64,000 nucleotides of DNA from assembly GCA_037833965.1 (NCBI GenBank), contig AP031351.1:11792501-11856500 (forward strand), read 5' to 3'. Position numbers and translations under genes: made by a program. The notes under the pieces are model-generated. The model was not told the origin of the DNA. It was given only the letters and a program-made list of their open reading frames with translations, and did not search any database. This DNA comes from Marchantia polymorpha subsp. ruderalis (Eukaryota > Streptophyta > Marchantiopsida > Marchantiales > Marchantiaceae). Of this stretch, positions 12,401 through 25,584 are shown piece after piece. The stretch's first letter is position 1. The number at the start of each line of letters is the position of its first letter.

Positions 12401-13169
12401 TGCAGGGGTAGATTCATTCGTTTTATATTACTTAAGTATTAGCTTCATGACTATTTTTGTCTTTCAAAGAAGAAAATACAAACTGTACACGAAGATCCAT
12501 TATTTGAAATTATGATATATTTTTGAAGAACTTTTTGATACAAATGAAATATTTTATTTATCATTTTCTACTACAAAATTTGAGATTCTCCATCAATTTA
12601 ATTTTTGTTTCAACCCCCACAATTTGTTAGGTGTAATCTAGTTGGTAAGGATGCTTTAATTACACATGATGATGGGTCTAGAGAATCAGAATAGTGGGAT
12701 TTACCTTTTGATTGAACTGAATGTGTCTCTGCGGTAGAGTAGACTCTCACTTAAGTACACACCCGTTTAAATATGCATATTATGACAAATTTTGTTTACA
12801 AGCTTTTAGTGTAACATAGCATGAATTGTCGTAAGTCTCACGTACAACTACTCATACCTTGCACTGGAACTCTTCAAACAATTGAAGATGGACGAATGAT
12901 TCTTTGGCTTATGTTTGAACGTTAAAGCAGAGTAGCTTATACTCAATATGAAGAACTTTCTTATACAAAGACTCAAAATTATAAAATTCAATTCTTAACT
13001 ATGACTATAAAATTTGATTTGGTTGATTAACATCACTGTCTTCATCAAGCCTACCTTCAATAACCTCAATGATTCTAACAACTCTTTGACTTTTTTCAAC
13101 ACCGTTGTGATTCATTCTTCACTACTTTTGGCATAAATATTCACAAATATTTCCAGTCTGATTCATTGA
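12401..13169. other. AT-rich flank of the pogo-like relic
   Basis: AT-rich sequence without coding potential. Near 12625-12680 there is a weak tRNA-like promoter resemblance (ctagttggtaagg followed by gggtctaga), as in a SINE head, but it is too degenerate to call. Confidence 0.3.
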
Positions 13170-14300
13170 TCAATAATATAAGCTTTTGATGATTTGGACC
13201 AACTTAGTGACAATAACATTCATTTCTCTCTCAGTCGCTGATTCCGGTTTCAAGTTTTTGAGCAATGCATCTGCAATGAAGCTTGACGAGATAGAATCCC
13301 ATGCTTCTTTTACATAGCTTGCGGCATCCACCAGCTGCACTAGATTTCCGTAGTAATCTCTTGTAGCAGCTTGTCGTAATTGTTTTCTTTTTATCTTTGC
13401 TTTTACTCCTCATCAAGCTCTTAAAAGTCAAGTATCTACTTGAAATAGAGATATTTGTATGATTTCTTGAGAGTGGCGATGATTCTCATATCACAAGATT
13501 GTTTCCATATGATATGATTGGAAGGAAGGAATACTACGCGGATATTGTTGCGTTCGAAGACATCTAAGTGTCATGGCGCTTTATCAATGAATATAGAATA
13601 AGAAGTATTGTTCGCCTTTTGATTTCTGGAACAAAAACTTTGTTGAATTAATTTCTAGCAAGTTTTCAAAATCATCCATGACTTTGCTTGATTGAAATAA
13701 GGAATTGGTCAGTGTAGATCTTTAATGCACGCTAGATATTTTAGCTTTCAAATCATTACGCAAGGTATTTTATGTGTTTTAGATGAGTTGACGCAAACTA
13801 TCAAAGAAATAAAAGAGTAAACAATCCTTTGTTTACTCTTTGACTCTAGTGCTTGAAATGTACTTGTTTGGCATCAAAATGATATATTTGGAAACAAACA
13901 ATAAAATCAAATTCCGTTCATGTTATAGACAAATCGTAGTGAGCGATAATAGAGTATAATTTTTCTATTGCTAATAATAATTTTGGATCATTTTTATCAA
14001 TCTTTGCATCTATTTTACAAAGAATCACTTTATGTAAAAACCTTTGTGTCTTAAAATGATCAAGTCATTGCCATGAAGATTTAAAGTTTGAATCGGAAAT
14101 GCATAATATATAAGCAATATTTTTCACTTTTGCAATGGCAAAAGATGGTGGTAGAGGAAGTTTGGCCCGATGCATGCTATCAATCCAAATGTATATCATA
14201 TTTTCAAGTTCGATAAATCATCCAACTAAAGCTCTGATGATCTTCTACTTATCTTTTTTTCGTTGTAAAGTGGATCGTTCAAGAATTGAATTTTTGTTTC
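13170..14300 (-). mobile_element. pogo/Tigger-like DNA transposon relic (DDE_1 transposase)
   Basis: Read on the - strand in different frames, three pieces occur in the order expected for a pogo-family transposase. About 14140-14230 gives WIDSMHRAKLPLPPSFAIAK, like the CENP-B-type helix-turn-helix. About 13500-13590 gives a DKAP..H stretch followed by NNIRVVFLPSNH and MRIIATLKKSYKYLY, matching the family's catalytic DNAPSH / VVFLPPNTT / IIxxFKxxYR block. About 13170-13315 gives VKEAWDSISSSFIADALL, matching the C-terminal AWxxVSxxTIxNCF helix, ending at TGA 13170. Frame changes and an in-frame stop between and within these pieces show that it is dead. I could not define terminal inverted repeats or TA target sites. 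Confidence 0.6.
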
Positions 14301-16479
14301 TTTCAAATCATCACGATAACGCATTGGTTAATGTCATACTCACATGCTAGAGCGCGTTTGCTTTAAGCTTTTGTCTTGCTCAATTTTCAAATGATCACGT
14401 AACGCTAGAATTCATTTAGACGTTTTTCGGTGAGATTCTTTGATATTGTAGCAATTGAACTTTTCATTTCACAACATTATGAAATTTAAGTTGCATAATT
14501 AAATAAGAGACCAAAATATTACTTAGCGCGGTGAATTTACTTGCTCATCTAACATTATTTGTGTGTTTCCGTTAACGTAGTCAGAATGACAAATCACATT
14601 ATTTTTTGTGTTTTTTGTCGTGTGGATTTTGACTATCTCGATGTAATTACGCAATAATTGATATTACTGTTGAGAGAGACAAAAAAGCAAAAATCACATC
14701 AGAGAGATATCAACAATAGTTCTACTCTCCTTTATATAGCTCTTATCAAAAAGTACAAGGAGATAATATCTCATCCTCATCATACATTCCACTCCTAGTG
14801 GATGAATGTAATGACGGATAATCATAATAAGACTTTTGGTTAGAAAAATTCCAACCATCCGGGCTGACGGCAAACGCACGTCTGTCTTGTGTCACTGTCA
14901 TCCAAGAGTTTCACCATCACCGTCATTCGCGATTTGACGTTTTGCGCCCTCGACGAGCCGGCCCAAACTTTTCTTGGAGTGATCTTGATATTCATGTGGA
15001 TGTGATTTTTGGACGACGAAGTTCTCAAGCAACATGGTAATTGCTCATGGATGCATGCGAAAGAAATTAGAACTTGTACCTCTAATTTGAGTAGTTGGTG
15101 CACGTTTGGGCCTCTTAAGTTTGTTCACATCTTGTAAAAGCCATCAATTCACTACGGAGAGCGACCTATCATGTTTTATAAGTTCAAACTTTTGAATGCA
15201 TATCTCAAATGTTTGAGCTAGTGTTACAAAATCACTAGTATAAAACATTGCAAATTTGACAAAGAATCTGCAAAATTATATGCAATTGGTAGGAATTACT
15301 AAAACGTAATTTATGTCTCTGCTTGAGGCCAACAAAAAAGAGGTGAGCTTAGTGGAATAGTCAAATCCATTATAAATTGAAAGAGAGCTCATCGTTTGAC
15401 CAAGTTTGATAGCTGGTGGTCCGGATGCTTCTTTTTACTTAACTTGTCTAGCACTTGATCAATTTTTCAAAATTTATCCGAGTTAGTATATCAACAAAAG
15501 AGGTAAATTATTGAATGATTCAAAAAGATGAAAAGATTCTATCAAGCCGATACAGCTCGATCAAGCTCTCATACATCTAATGATTGTAATTAATATATGT
15601 TTGGATTGAACTTTGTGTATCTCTCTCAAATCTACTTCAAACAATGAAACTCTAACAATGACTTCATTTGTTTCTAGTAACGTAGGTTAAAAAATCTTCA
15701 CATTTGCATGTAAGTTTCGTTTGTAAGGTTTTTTAGTTTTCTACTGCAAGCAATAGTATCACTTTTCATCTTAAATCAAAAGTGGTTTATGTTCTTCAAG
15801 TGAAAGTGATCTCATGCTTGGTGGTTGTACATTGCTAGATACAAACACAATGATATTACATATAGAACACATTTTAGATTTTTCATATTATTTTGGACAG
15901 ATGAAACCTGATCGATTTTGTTATATGTTATAAGATAACTTTATATCTAGAGATACTACGCAACTTTCAAACTAATGATCTTGATCCATGCATAGGGGTG
16001 GGTAAATTTTGATAATACTATCAAAGATTCTGAGAGATTGAAAGAATGTAGAGAGTTTAACTTGTCATTCAAATGCAAGACAATATTCAATGTATGTAAT
16101 GTGTCTTGGAATATAAAATGATCTAAAAATGTAAAATGTGAAATAAATGTAGTTCAATTTCAATCAGAGAGTTGAAGATCTTAGCGACTATGATGTCAAG
16201 TCTACAGTTTGAGATACTTTTAATTACTTTTCTGTTCACAATGTATGTCGTGGTGTATGTGCATTGCATTCCACTTTTCCAAGTTTGTATCTTGGACGGT
16301 GCGAATTAACCTGATTATTTCAATGTTGTTTACAAAGATTATTAGGCATCGGTTTTTGAAATTAAAAAATTAGTTCTCATAATTAAAGATTGCGTTTGTA
16401 GTAAAATTTCTTTGTAATTTTACATGATTTTTCCACTTGTCAATAAAATATAATCTTCATTTAATTAAATTGTTTAAAG
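14301..16479. other. AT-rich repeat-derived sequence
   Basis: No genes. Contains one copy of the 77-bp repeat (14755-14831). A short GC-richer patch near 14880-14970 has repeated gtcatccg/gcgattt-like words, resembling a patch at 46385-46550. The rest is AT-rich and unrecognised. Confidence 0.4.
14755..14831. repeat. 77-bp dispersed repeat, copy 1
   Basis: Aligns without gaps over 77 bp to 18747-18823, sharing acaaggagataa, ccactcc.agtggatg and ggataatc.taa..ag. The two copies lie in the same orientation about 4 kb apart and bracket the copia fossil. This copy is the less regular one. Confidence 0.6.
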
Positions 16480-18565
16480 CTTCCACGGAGAAATACACTC
16501 AGAGAGTTTACTATTTTAGGTGAAAACATAAGATAACCCACAAAAGCATCAGGGTATATATATCCAACGTAGGCGACCAATTTCAGCTATAAATAAGTAC
16601 ATATGAGGTTACTCATTATCCGAAATTAATCTCAACAATCTTCACTTAACTTGTGTTAAGAAATATCAATAATTTCTTTAATCAAAATTATTATTTCCAT
16701 AACAGTATAGAGTAAAAACATAAAGAAATAACTCAACAATCTTCCGCTTAACTCATGTTAAGAAATCTAAGTAACCTCTCCTATATAATTACTCAACGGA
16801 AAGTTCTAGATGACTTAATTCTAGTTAATTCAAAAATTAACTAGAATTAAGTCGTAGCCATAACATGAAAGAGTTATAATATGCAGAGGTAATTAAAAAT
16901 TTTATCTCTTGTGCTCCATATACACAACTTGCATAGTAGTATAGTGTAGCATGAAACTCTTTAAAGGAATAACTTTGGTCAATGCATAAGTTCGATTGAG
17001 TTTTAGGGTCAATATCGTTGATATTGATTAGCTCAATTGTCTAATAAATTGATACTTGATGTCGATGTGCTTTATTCCGCTATCCATGACTTGATTTGCA
17101 GCCAAATGTAAAGCACTATGGCTATTATAATAAAAATTGACCATGCCTTGTGTCAATTCCATCTCCATGATAAGCCTATCCAACCAAATAGCTTTCTTTG
17201 ATGCTTCTACTACTGCCACATACTCAACTTTCGTTGTTGATTGAACTACACACTTTTGCAAGGTAGATCTCTAACTAATGCCAAGTATAAACACATATTC
17301 ACTTGTAAACTCCTTTTGTATAAATTTTGTCCGTAGTCATCATCAATGTAGTCAAACAAGGACTTAACATTTTCTAATAATCCATCAAACAATAAGTCAT
17401 AATCCACATTACTCTTTAGATATCTTAGGATCCATTTCACTTTTTCCTAGTGAACCTCATGGATTCGACATGTACCTGCTCACCTTCCTCGTTACCAAAG
17501 CAATATCAGATCTAATGCATATCATTAAATACATGAGGTTGACTACATCTTGTTCATAGAAAACACATGACATTCTTTCTTTCTCCACAACATTTGTAGA
17601 ACATTTAGCTGCGGAGAATTTAAAATGTGATGGCAAAGGAGATCATACTTCTTTCAAATCGATCATGTTTAACCTGTCAAGTATACGGCTAACACACACT
17701 TGCCCTTACTCAATCATAGCTTCTTCTCTTCAAAATTCCTATAAATATTCATGCATAATATTCTCTTTGACTCCCCCATATTCTTCATCTTAAATGCAAA
17801 CTTGAGCTGACTCTTGCATTCATCGACATCAATATTTGCCAAGATGAGCATGTCGTCAACGTAAACTTCTAAAATGATAAGATTGAACGTTTCATCATTC
17901 ATATTCTTCATGTAGACACAAGGATCATACATGCTTAGTAGAAAACCTTGTGCATTCATAAACTCATCAAAACGTGTATTTCATTGCCTAAACGCTTGTT
18001 TAAGTCCTAACATTGATTTTAGCAATCTACAAACCAACCTCTCATGGCCTTTGACCTTAAAGCCAACTAGTTGTTTTATGTAGATCTACTACTCCAAATA
18101 TCCATAAAGAAAGGCCGTAATCACATCCATTATGTGCATAACAAGACTGAATATTGTGGCCAGTGCACATCTTAGACAAATTGTAGCATACTTTGCAACA
18201 ATCTAAAAAACTTCGTTATAATATACACTCTTTGACTCTGTGAAACCTCTAGTCACCAACCTGGCTTTGAAGATTCTTGGCTCATCTCCTACTAAATTGT
18301 CTTTCAACTTGTATAGCCACTTGAAGTCAATCAGTGTTTGATCTTTATGAAGCTCAACGAACTCCCAAGTCATGTTGTTGATCAGTGATTGCATCTTCCG
18401 CTCCATAGCAGCATTACACTTAAGCTTGTTGATCAAAGCTTGAGTTTTCCTATATGAAGAAGATTCATTTTTTTCCAAAATCAATGCCATATCATCCTCA
18501 TACTCAAAATCAAGGTCACGATCTTTGAGAATGAATGAGTTGGCCCCATACACCAAATATCTCAA
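16480..18565 (-). mobile_element. Ty1/copia retrotransposon fossil A (partial)
   Basis: - strand fossil with parts in copia order: reverse transcriptase pieces at 18203-18565 and 17714-17959 (VYVDDMLIL), the RT-RNase H linker near 17246-17440 (MKWILRYLKSN), and RNase H at 17028-17261 (VEYVAVVEASKKAIWLDRL, then KHIDIKYQFIRQLS). An LTR-like stretch follows at about 16480-16637. It is similar to the LTRs at 46027 and 48406 and ends in the same ctcaacaatct word. Gag and integrase are not seen next to it. It is broken in many places and old. Confidence 0.8.
16812..16853. repeat. perfect inverted repeat (19-bp arms, 4-base loop)
   Basis: Arms gacttaattctagttaatt (16812-16830) and its exact complement (16835-16853) flank caaa. 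It lies between RNase H and the LTR-like end of copia fossil A. The homologous stretch in the nested element near 46310-46345 keeps only the right half of this word. Confidence 0.85.
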
Positions 18566-18746
18566 GAGCTCTACTATGACGTTATGACGTTTTTGTTTGA
18601 TCTTTCTTGTCTGAACTGTTGCAATAGACTCACCAACAATAGCTTGGTTTTGTAGTTGCTATTGCTCAAAAACTTGCTCCACATGCATCGATGCTTTGTC
18701 ATTTGACAGATCATTAGTGATGGAATGATCAAACTTCTCCACAAAT

Positions 18747-18823
18747 ACAAGGAGATAAGATCTTATCTCCACCATCCATCCCACTCCAAGTGGATGGATG
18801 GCGTGGTGAATAATCCTAACAAG
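18747..18823. repeat. 77-bp dispersed repeat, copy 2, with nested palindromes
   Basis: Same unit as 14755-14831. This copy contains the perfect 20-bp palindrome ggagataagatcttatctcc (18751-18770) and, next to it, an imperfect hairpin built from ccatccatcccact and agtggatggatgg. Confidence 0.65.
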
Positions 18824-19791
18824 CACACGGATTGCTGACGTGGCGTTGTTAACTGACACTTCTACTCTCCACCTACCAAGAGCGCGGATCCTTGACGTGG
18901 TAGCTATGACTAGTGCACGCTAAAGTATCTATATCAACATTTAAAATAACCCCTATTTTAGTTTTAACTCGTTAAATATGGTTACAATCACAGACTAATT
19001 TGAGTAGAATCTCTTTGACTGTGACTAGATTTATCATGCCAAAACGTCTAAGTAGAGAGCTTTTTGCTGGCACAAATATGATTAATTCAAATGATAATCC
19101 AGTATAGTGAATTGATTGATAATTAGATTTCGTGATTAGATTTGCTCTTTTCACAGTTGTCTAACATCTTATTACAGTTTTTTCCGCTCAACAGCATTAT
19201 CACTTGTTTTTTTGTCTGCATGAGATATATTTTTTGTGCAATTTTTCTTAGAATAGTTTCTGGCCCAAGTTTCTTCTAGTAAGATGCACGCCTAGAAAAT
19301 GTATGCAGCTTGCGAACATTCTCAACGTAATTTTCTCACGGAGTACTTTTTTTTCCCCTTGATGAGATTATGTTGGATTGGATGTAGTATTTACTTCTGA
19401 TCAATCACTCGGTTTTGGCTATCTTGTATTGTGTGAACAATTCGTTGATTGCAGTATGTTTTTACACTCCATCACGAGCTTTTGTCTTTTGTGCCACAAT
19501 GTAACAATATGTTAATTAGCATTTTTATACAAAGGCTTTGTATAAAAATGGATCGATGTTGATCACGATTGAAAAGTACTTATCAAGATTATGATCATAC
19601 GACACAATCTATTTTGCAAATTGAATAGGTTAAATTACATGATATTTTTGAAGAATCTCCGTGAAATATTGTGTAATTTGGTTAGTGTATGTTTGGACTT
19701 CAATGATCTTCTAAATCTAGAACTAGTATCATTCATGATTCTTTTTTCACTATACGTTTTTAATATTCATGTAAACAACGTTATATTTGAA

Positions 19792-19927
19792 GTACATATC
19801 AAACAAGCCATTATATTAGAAAAGATCAGTTTTCACTTAGTCTTCATGGAGAGCTCCTTGTACATATCAAACAAGCCATTATATTAGAAAAGATCAGTTT
19901 TCACTTAGTCTTCATGGAGAGCTCCTT
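19792..19927. repeat. perfect 68-bp tandem duplication
   Basis: 19792-19859 is repeated exactly as 19860-19927, and gta, the first three bases of the unit, follows. Identity of both copies in otherwise decayed AT-rich DNA implies a recent duplication. Confidence 0.95.
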
Positions 19928-22824
19928 GTATGTCAGGTATGGTATATAACTGTCACTATTGATAAAACGTCGGACTTTTATGATCACACAATCACAACAA
20001 ACCTTACAATAGATTCTACGCAAAAAATACGTTGTTATCTTGAAGCTTCGTACACAAAAGCACAAAAGGTTATAACCAATAAATAAAAAGTTGTGTCATC
20101 AAAAATTACAACCCCCAATCTTATATAATTCAAATTAATACTAGTCATTCTTACAAGGGTTACAAGGAATTGAGTTAAGAAGATCAAAATCAAGTTGTTA
20201 CATATATTGCTTAATAAACTATCTAGCATTTTTTTGCATAATTTTTACTTCTTTTATGTCCTTATCATACTTGAAGATGTTTGATAAATGGATGTTGGGA
20301 TCCATTTGTAAAAAAAAAAGAAAAAAGTATGTGATATGAATTTTACGTAAAAATTTTCATAATTGTTTCAATTTTATAAATTGAAACAAATTTATTAAAG
20401 TGAGATAGTTTGATAATTGAAGTTGTGGTTTTTACTGTGCATTTTTAGCCAACTATACAATCTACACATCTTTGTTATCTTTGCATTTTATATTGTAAAT
20501 AGACTCAAAATATATGCTGGAGATGTATTAACAGATGAATTTTTTTAACATCTATTATTGTGTTATATGACAAAAGTTTTCATCATGGAGTTACGACATG
20601 AGACTTTGTTTCTCTTTCATGTTTAGCATTATCAAGAATTGGACTGGATTTTCATAAACTGAAGGTTTGAAGAGTGTACATATATATTTAGTTTTAAGGG
20701 TATTAAGTAATTTTTATGCTAAAATATCAATAATATAGTCTCGCTCTTGTAAAAGTTATGCTAGTCAATCGTGTGTTTCACGCATGATTGACACATTAGG
20801 ATTGTCTCATTAACACATTGTGCTACAAATTTGGTTACTATTATTTTTTCTATCATGATGGAACGATATAGTTAATTATCATTAAAATTATTAATTATTA
20901 AATTAGAGAATTTTTACATCATTTTGTGATTGAAACCAATAAATATTCTTAAATTTTTTTTCAAAAATATGATTACGTACTGTTGATGGTTAAAAAAGTT
21001 TCACTCAAGTGAAGATTTAAACAATTCTTGAAATTTCTGCCACAGGTATTGATTTGAGAAGAAATTTATTTGTAGTTATGATTATAGTATTATCTGACAG
21101 TTTATATCAATAGTTCAAGAATAATGTATAATTATTCTTAAACAATTTATTTCCATGTAATTTACAATCAGCTTGTGTTGTTAAATATATGCTGCAGGAA
21201 TGATGAAAATTGCTGTCAGATTTAATTTCTTTATCTCAACGTAAATAATAGGTTATTGCCTAGAATCCAATGTCATATTTTGCATTCTGAATGCTTTGAA
21301 AATTATTTTAGATCATTTAATATGAGATGCCTAACTACCATAATAAATCTCTAATATGATGAAAACAAAGAGATTTACTTGCCTACTACAATCTTCATCT
21401 TCGAAAATTACGACAAAACTTGTAGGTTAAACTTTCTCTAACAATAACATGTGTGTTAGCATAGCGTATCATGTGATTAGCTTTCGATGAAAAGTATCAT
21501 TAACCATCTTTTTCTCATGCCTGACTGTGTTTCTGTTCACCATACGTCGTTCCAGTTGCCAACTAGCATTGTTGTTGCTTTTGTTTTCCTCAGAAAGCAA
21601 AATGCCTGTGCAAATTTTGTTTTTTCTTTCTGCAGATGCAGAGTGGATAATAAGACATGTTGAGATTTGATTGTGGTGACTATTCAGATTTTAGCAGTAT
21701 ATGAATGGAATAAAAAACATCATCATCATCATGTACCATCATGCTATATACAATTAAAATCACCACCAGGCAGAAACCAGCTTATTTCATTCTTGTCATT
21801 TGACAACCTTCCCAATCAATTAACTCCTCTCTGCGTGAGGATGTTTACACGTAGGCCATTTGCATCCAAATGACAGACGATGACTACAAGTAAAACATCT
21901 GCAGTGGGTTTGGGTTGATACAGATGTATATATGCATCTTCGTGTTTTTTTCTACGTAATTGGTTTCTGTACACGCTTCGCAATTTTGATTACAGGCGCA
22001 GGTGTCGTTTTTTTAGCCGAGAAGAGGAACGTTCGAAATACAGCTTCTTTAAGTTAACTGCAACTTGAGCTTTGTTTCTATCGGATATTTTTGTCTCGTT
22101 ATCTCTCTCACTTGCTGCAGGACAGCGCGTTAGACACATTTATATTCTGACAAGAGCATGTAATTTAGTTATCCTGTATTCATCGTAGCAGCGATTTTCA
22201 AAAACAATTATCCACGCTTTTATTTAGTTAGATAACATATTTGCCTGTCAACTATTTGGATTGATTCTGATTTTAATTGAAGATTTAATTCAAATTATAC
22301 GGCTGCACAGAGTGTATCGTCACTCAGAGTCGCAGGCTGCAATTATCATCTTCAAGAGGAGATGAGGAGCAAATCGAACAGTGACACAATCACAAGTCAA
22401 TCAGGTTTCATCATCTATGAAAACTGCAACAGACTTCCCAGCGATTAGCATAAACACAGTAGATTGGCATCACCCACTAGCCCGGCAGACACAGCTCAGC
22501 TTCTACAAGGCTCACCCGGATCGGCTGACAGAGCGAACAAGTATAATTCCTAAAACTAGTAGGACAACATAAATGCATGCCTTCCAAAATATATCCATGT
22601 GTGGTGAGGGTAAGTGAATGAAGATGAGTAACATGATGTTATTTGCTGCACCAATGCAGCGTTGGATTTCACTATTTACTGTTCTCGACCTAGAACAACC
22701 ACAAAATTGTGCAATTGTGCCGTACAGGCTGGACGACACATTAAATTGTTCCCTGCATTATTACAAGTTAACTAACTCATAGTAAGCCTGTCTCCTATTA
22801 CGGTGAACCTGGGTCATATCTACT

Positions 22825-25584
22825 TTAAATGGCGGCAAAGTACTCCTTGCTCAGCTTTGAGTCGGGCTTCATTGTCTTTTCACCTGGCTTCCAGCCGGCA
22901 GGGCATACCTCATCGGGGTTCTCCTGCACGTATTGTACAGCCTGACAGAGAAAATAAGTTAGTTTCCCATAATGTACATGTAAAGTGATCTACAGTTCAA
23001 TCTAAAACCGAGAGCACCTGAATTCGAAGACCAAAATTAGACTTCAAACCTGCAGGGTTCGAAGAGTTTCTTCAACGCTCCTGCCAATAGCCAAGTTGTT
23101 GATAGTCGCATGCTGAATAACACCTTCCTTGTCGATGATGAACAATCCTCGTAGAGCAATACCCTAAGACATGACGTAGTGAGGCTTCAGGAATTAATCG
23201 GAATTCGGCCGATGTATGTGTAGATCATACGTAGTCCTGGTTAATGTAAATTGCACAAACCATTCTCTACAACAATTGAATGGGATGTGTGATAAGTGGG
23301 CGTTCAACAGGAGAGGAGGTATCCTTTGTTCTGTCAGACATATGAGCAGGGGTGCGGGGAGACTTCGAGAACCCATAATCAAGATGTGTTCATGTGTGGG
23401 TGTGATAACCGTTTGGGATGGTGACTGAGGTTGAGTACTTAAAATACGGGAGGCGGACCATCGGCAGTCTCGTTGAAGCTGTAAGGCATGAGAGGGTAGT
23501 CTTTAAGGATGAGATATTTGGCTGTTTATTGTCTACCTGACTTGGTCCGCTATGGGCGGTTACAGTTTTTTCCACACTCTTCCTTGAGTTTTGATCTTTC
23601 ATTTGAATTTCCCACATTCTCTGTGGAACATAATCATAACATCAATCTCCATCCATAAAAATGGGACCTATGGTCAAAGAAGCTTGGATCTCGGTATGAT
23701 TGACATATATATAACGCACCTGGTCGGGAATCAAAACTCCGAAGTCCTTAGATATCTTCTTCGTCAGGTCAGACACCAGTGGGTAGTTCAAATCTCCGAG
23801 GCCTCCAGCCTTCCTGTCGGTTTGGATCCATGCAAGATGGGAAAACTGTTCACAACAGGAGTTTTAACCACAGGTCATTCTCGACAATTACATGAACGTT
23901 GGGGTTCCGGGTTGACGATTCCATAAAGTTAGATCCAGGGTATAAAAGACAGATTGTATATGACATACTTACCACGCTGTCAGTAGAAACGCCGATGACT
24001 TCGGTGTTCAATTTCTCGAACTCGGCATGCTTGTCGCTGAAAGCAGTGATTTCTGAATTGGAAGGAAGAAACTATTTAGTACTCAAGAGATTCATTCTCG
24101 ACAGCAGTACTTTGTTTGTGCCTTATGATCATAATCTCGACAGAGATATATACACATTTATAGAAAAACCACTTGTCCGTAAGGAGGAGTTAGGATGCGT
24201 CCACATGCCCTCAGAAACACACTGGAAAAGTATTGCTTGCCTGACAGATTGAAAGAAAATCAATAGGAAATTCGCAAACGTAGAGATAATCACGAATCGA
24301 CAACTACTCGGGAGACAAATGGTAACTCATTCACACGTGCGACACGAGAGAGAATTTTCAAAAGAAACCTACGCCTCACCCGTTGGGCAAACGAAGGTGA
24401 AGTCCAATGGGTAGAAGAAGAGAACAACATATTTCTTTCCGATGTATTCCGAAAGTTTGATCTGAATGCACACGGTTAAAAAGCTTCAGCATCTCTGTGC
24501 AAGCAACCGTTACAATGACAGGTCTTACATTAACCAAATGTAGTTGATTTTGTTCAAGGTCAAAACTTTATACCATCAAATCACAGAAGAAGCCAAAACG
24601 CAGTCCTTCCTAAAACACGTCCTGCGAGTGGAAGAATACAGAGGAAACTATATCGCTGCCAGTTATAAGCTAGAAGACGAAGATATTCTCAAGGATGTAA
24701 CGTACCTTGACGAACTCCTGATCAAAAACAGCCTCAGCTTCGAAGTCAGGGGCTACATTTCCGACAAGCGGTGCCTCCTTGCTCTGAGATGAACATAGTG
24801 GAACACTGTCAAAATGGCAGGATACTTTCGAGAAAATTGAGGACGAAAGCAGCAAACACATTCAGTGACTCCAAAGACGTATAAAACGTGATGACAATTT
24901 CCGTGATACTCCGAGATAAACAATGTCATCTCCGAAACGTGCGTATTCCGATAACCCTGGTTCCAGAGCTACATTCCTCTGTGAATTCAACCTTCCAGCT
25001 CGAAATTCCCGGAATAGAAAGGGCCAGTATTTAGTTACAGTCGAACGTAGAGATATAACATGGACGTTTCGGAAAATAGAATCTCCTACATTATAAGTGC
25101 ACAGACACTAACGCGAACGAGCGGACAATTTAGAAGATAAAGGGCGATAATCGCTAGACGGCTTTGTGGAGGGATAAGGGAAAATGCCACAAGTCGGTGC
25201 ATTGAAAGCAATCATGGGCACATTCGTCTCATCGGTCGACCAATGAGCTCGATGCTCCTACCTAAGGGTCATGGCACTCTCATCGCAATTTACATGATTA
25301 CAGCTAACACACAGACAGATCATCGAAGTGAAGGCAATGTAGCAAAATCTTACCGCAGACACGACGAATCTCCTAGCAGACTGTGACAGCGAGACTCCGG
25401 TGACAGGCTTGCAGAACGCAGATGTTGATCGGGTCGCCAACCGGGCGCCAAACGACTTGTTGAGACCATCGAAAGACCTGGGGATGGCGACGGAAGGAGC
25501 GGCGGTCGAGGAAGAGGCAGTGGTAGCGGCCACGGAAGCGAGAGGAAGAGCGACCGCAGACCTTGCTGCACATGCGGTTGCCAT
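22825..25584 (-). CDS. chloroplast 2-Cys peroxiredoxin
   Basis: Seven - strand exons: 25354-25584, 24706-24783, 24380-24461, 23973-24052, 23720-23845, 23050-23163 and 22825-22941. Total 828 bp (275 aa), all junctions in frame. Residues 1-77 are Ala/Ser/Thr/Arg-rich and end SARRFVVSA, a typical stromal transit peptide. The mature enzyme has the peroxidatic cysteine in DFTFVCPT (exon 3), the resolving cysteine in EVCPAGW (exon 7), the GGLG loop in [16 protein letters not shown] and the C-terminal SKEYFAAI. Its length is near that of Arabidopsis 2-Cys Prx A/B. The family reduces H2O2 and alkyl hydroperoxides in the stroma as obligate dimers and is recharged by NTRC or thioredoxin. The GGLG plus YF pair is the feature linked to overoxidation-sensitive Prx. 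I am very sure of the family. Confidence 0.97.

Larger units (their letters stand above)
18566..22824. other. AT-rich intergenic block
   Basis: Long AT-rich stretch without a recognisable gene. It holds the second 77-bp repeat copy (18747-18823), a perfect 68-bp tandem duplication (19792-19927) and a short atc microsatellite near 21717-21735. The right end should contain the 3' UTR of the peroxiredoxin gene that ends at 22825. Confidence 0.5.

Noticed and set aside
12600-12780. tRNA or SINE-like promoter words
   Set aside because: Only weak A-box and B-box likeness, no acceptor stem, no second copy seen.
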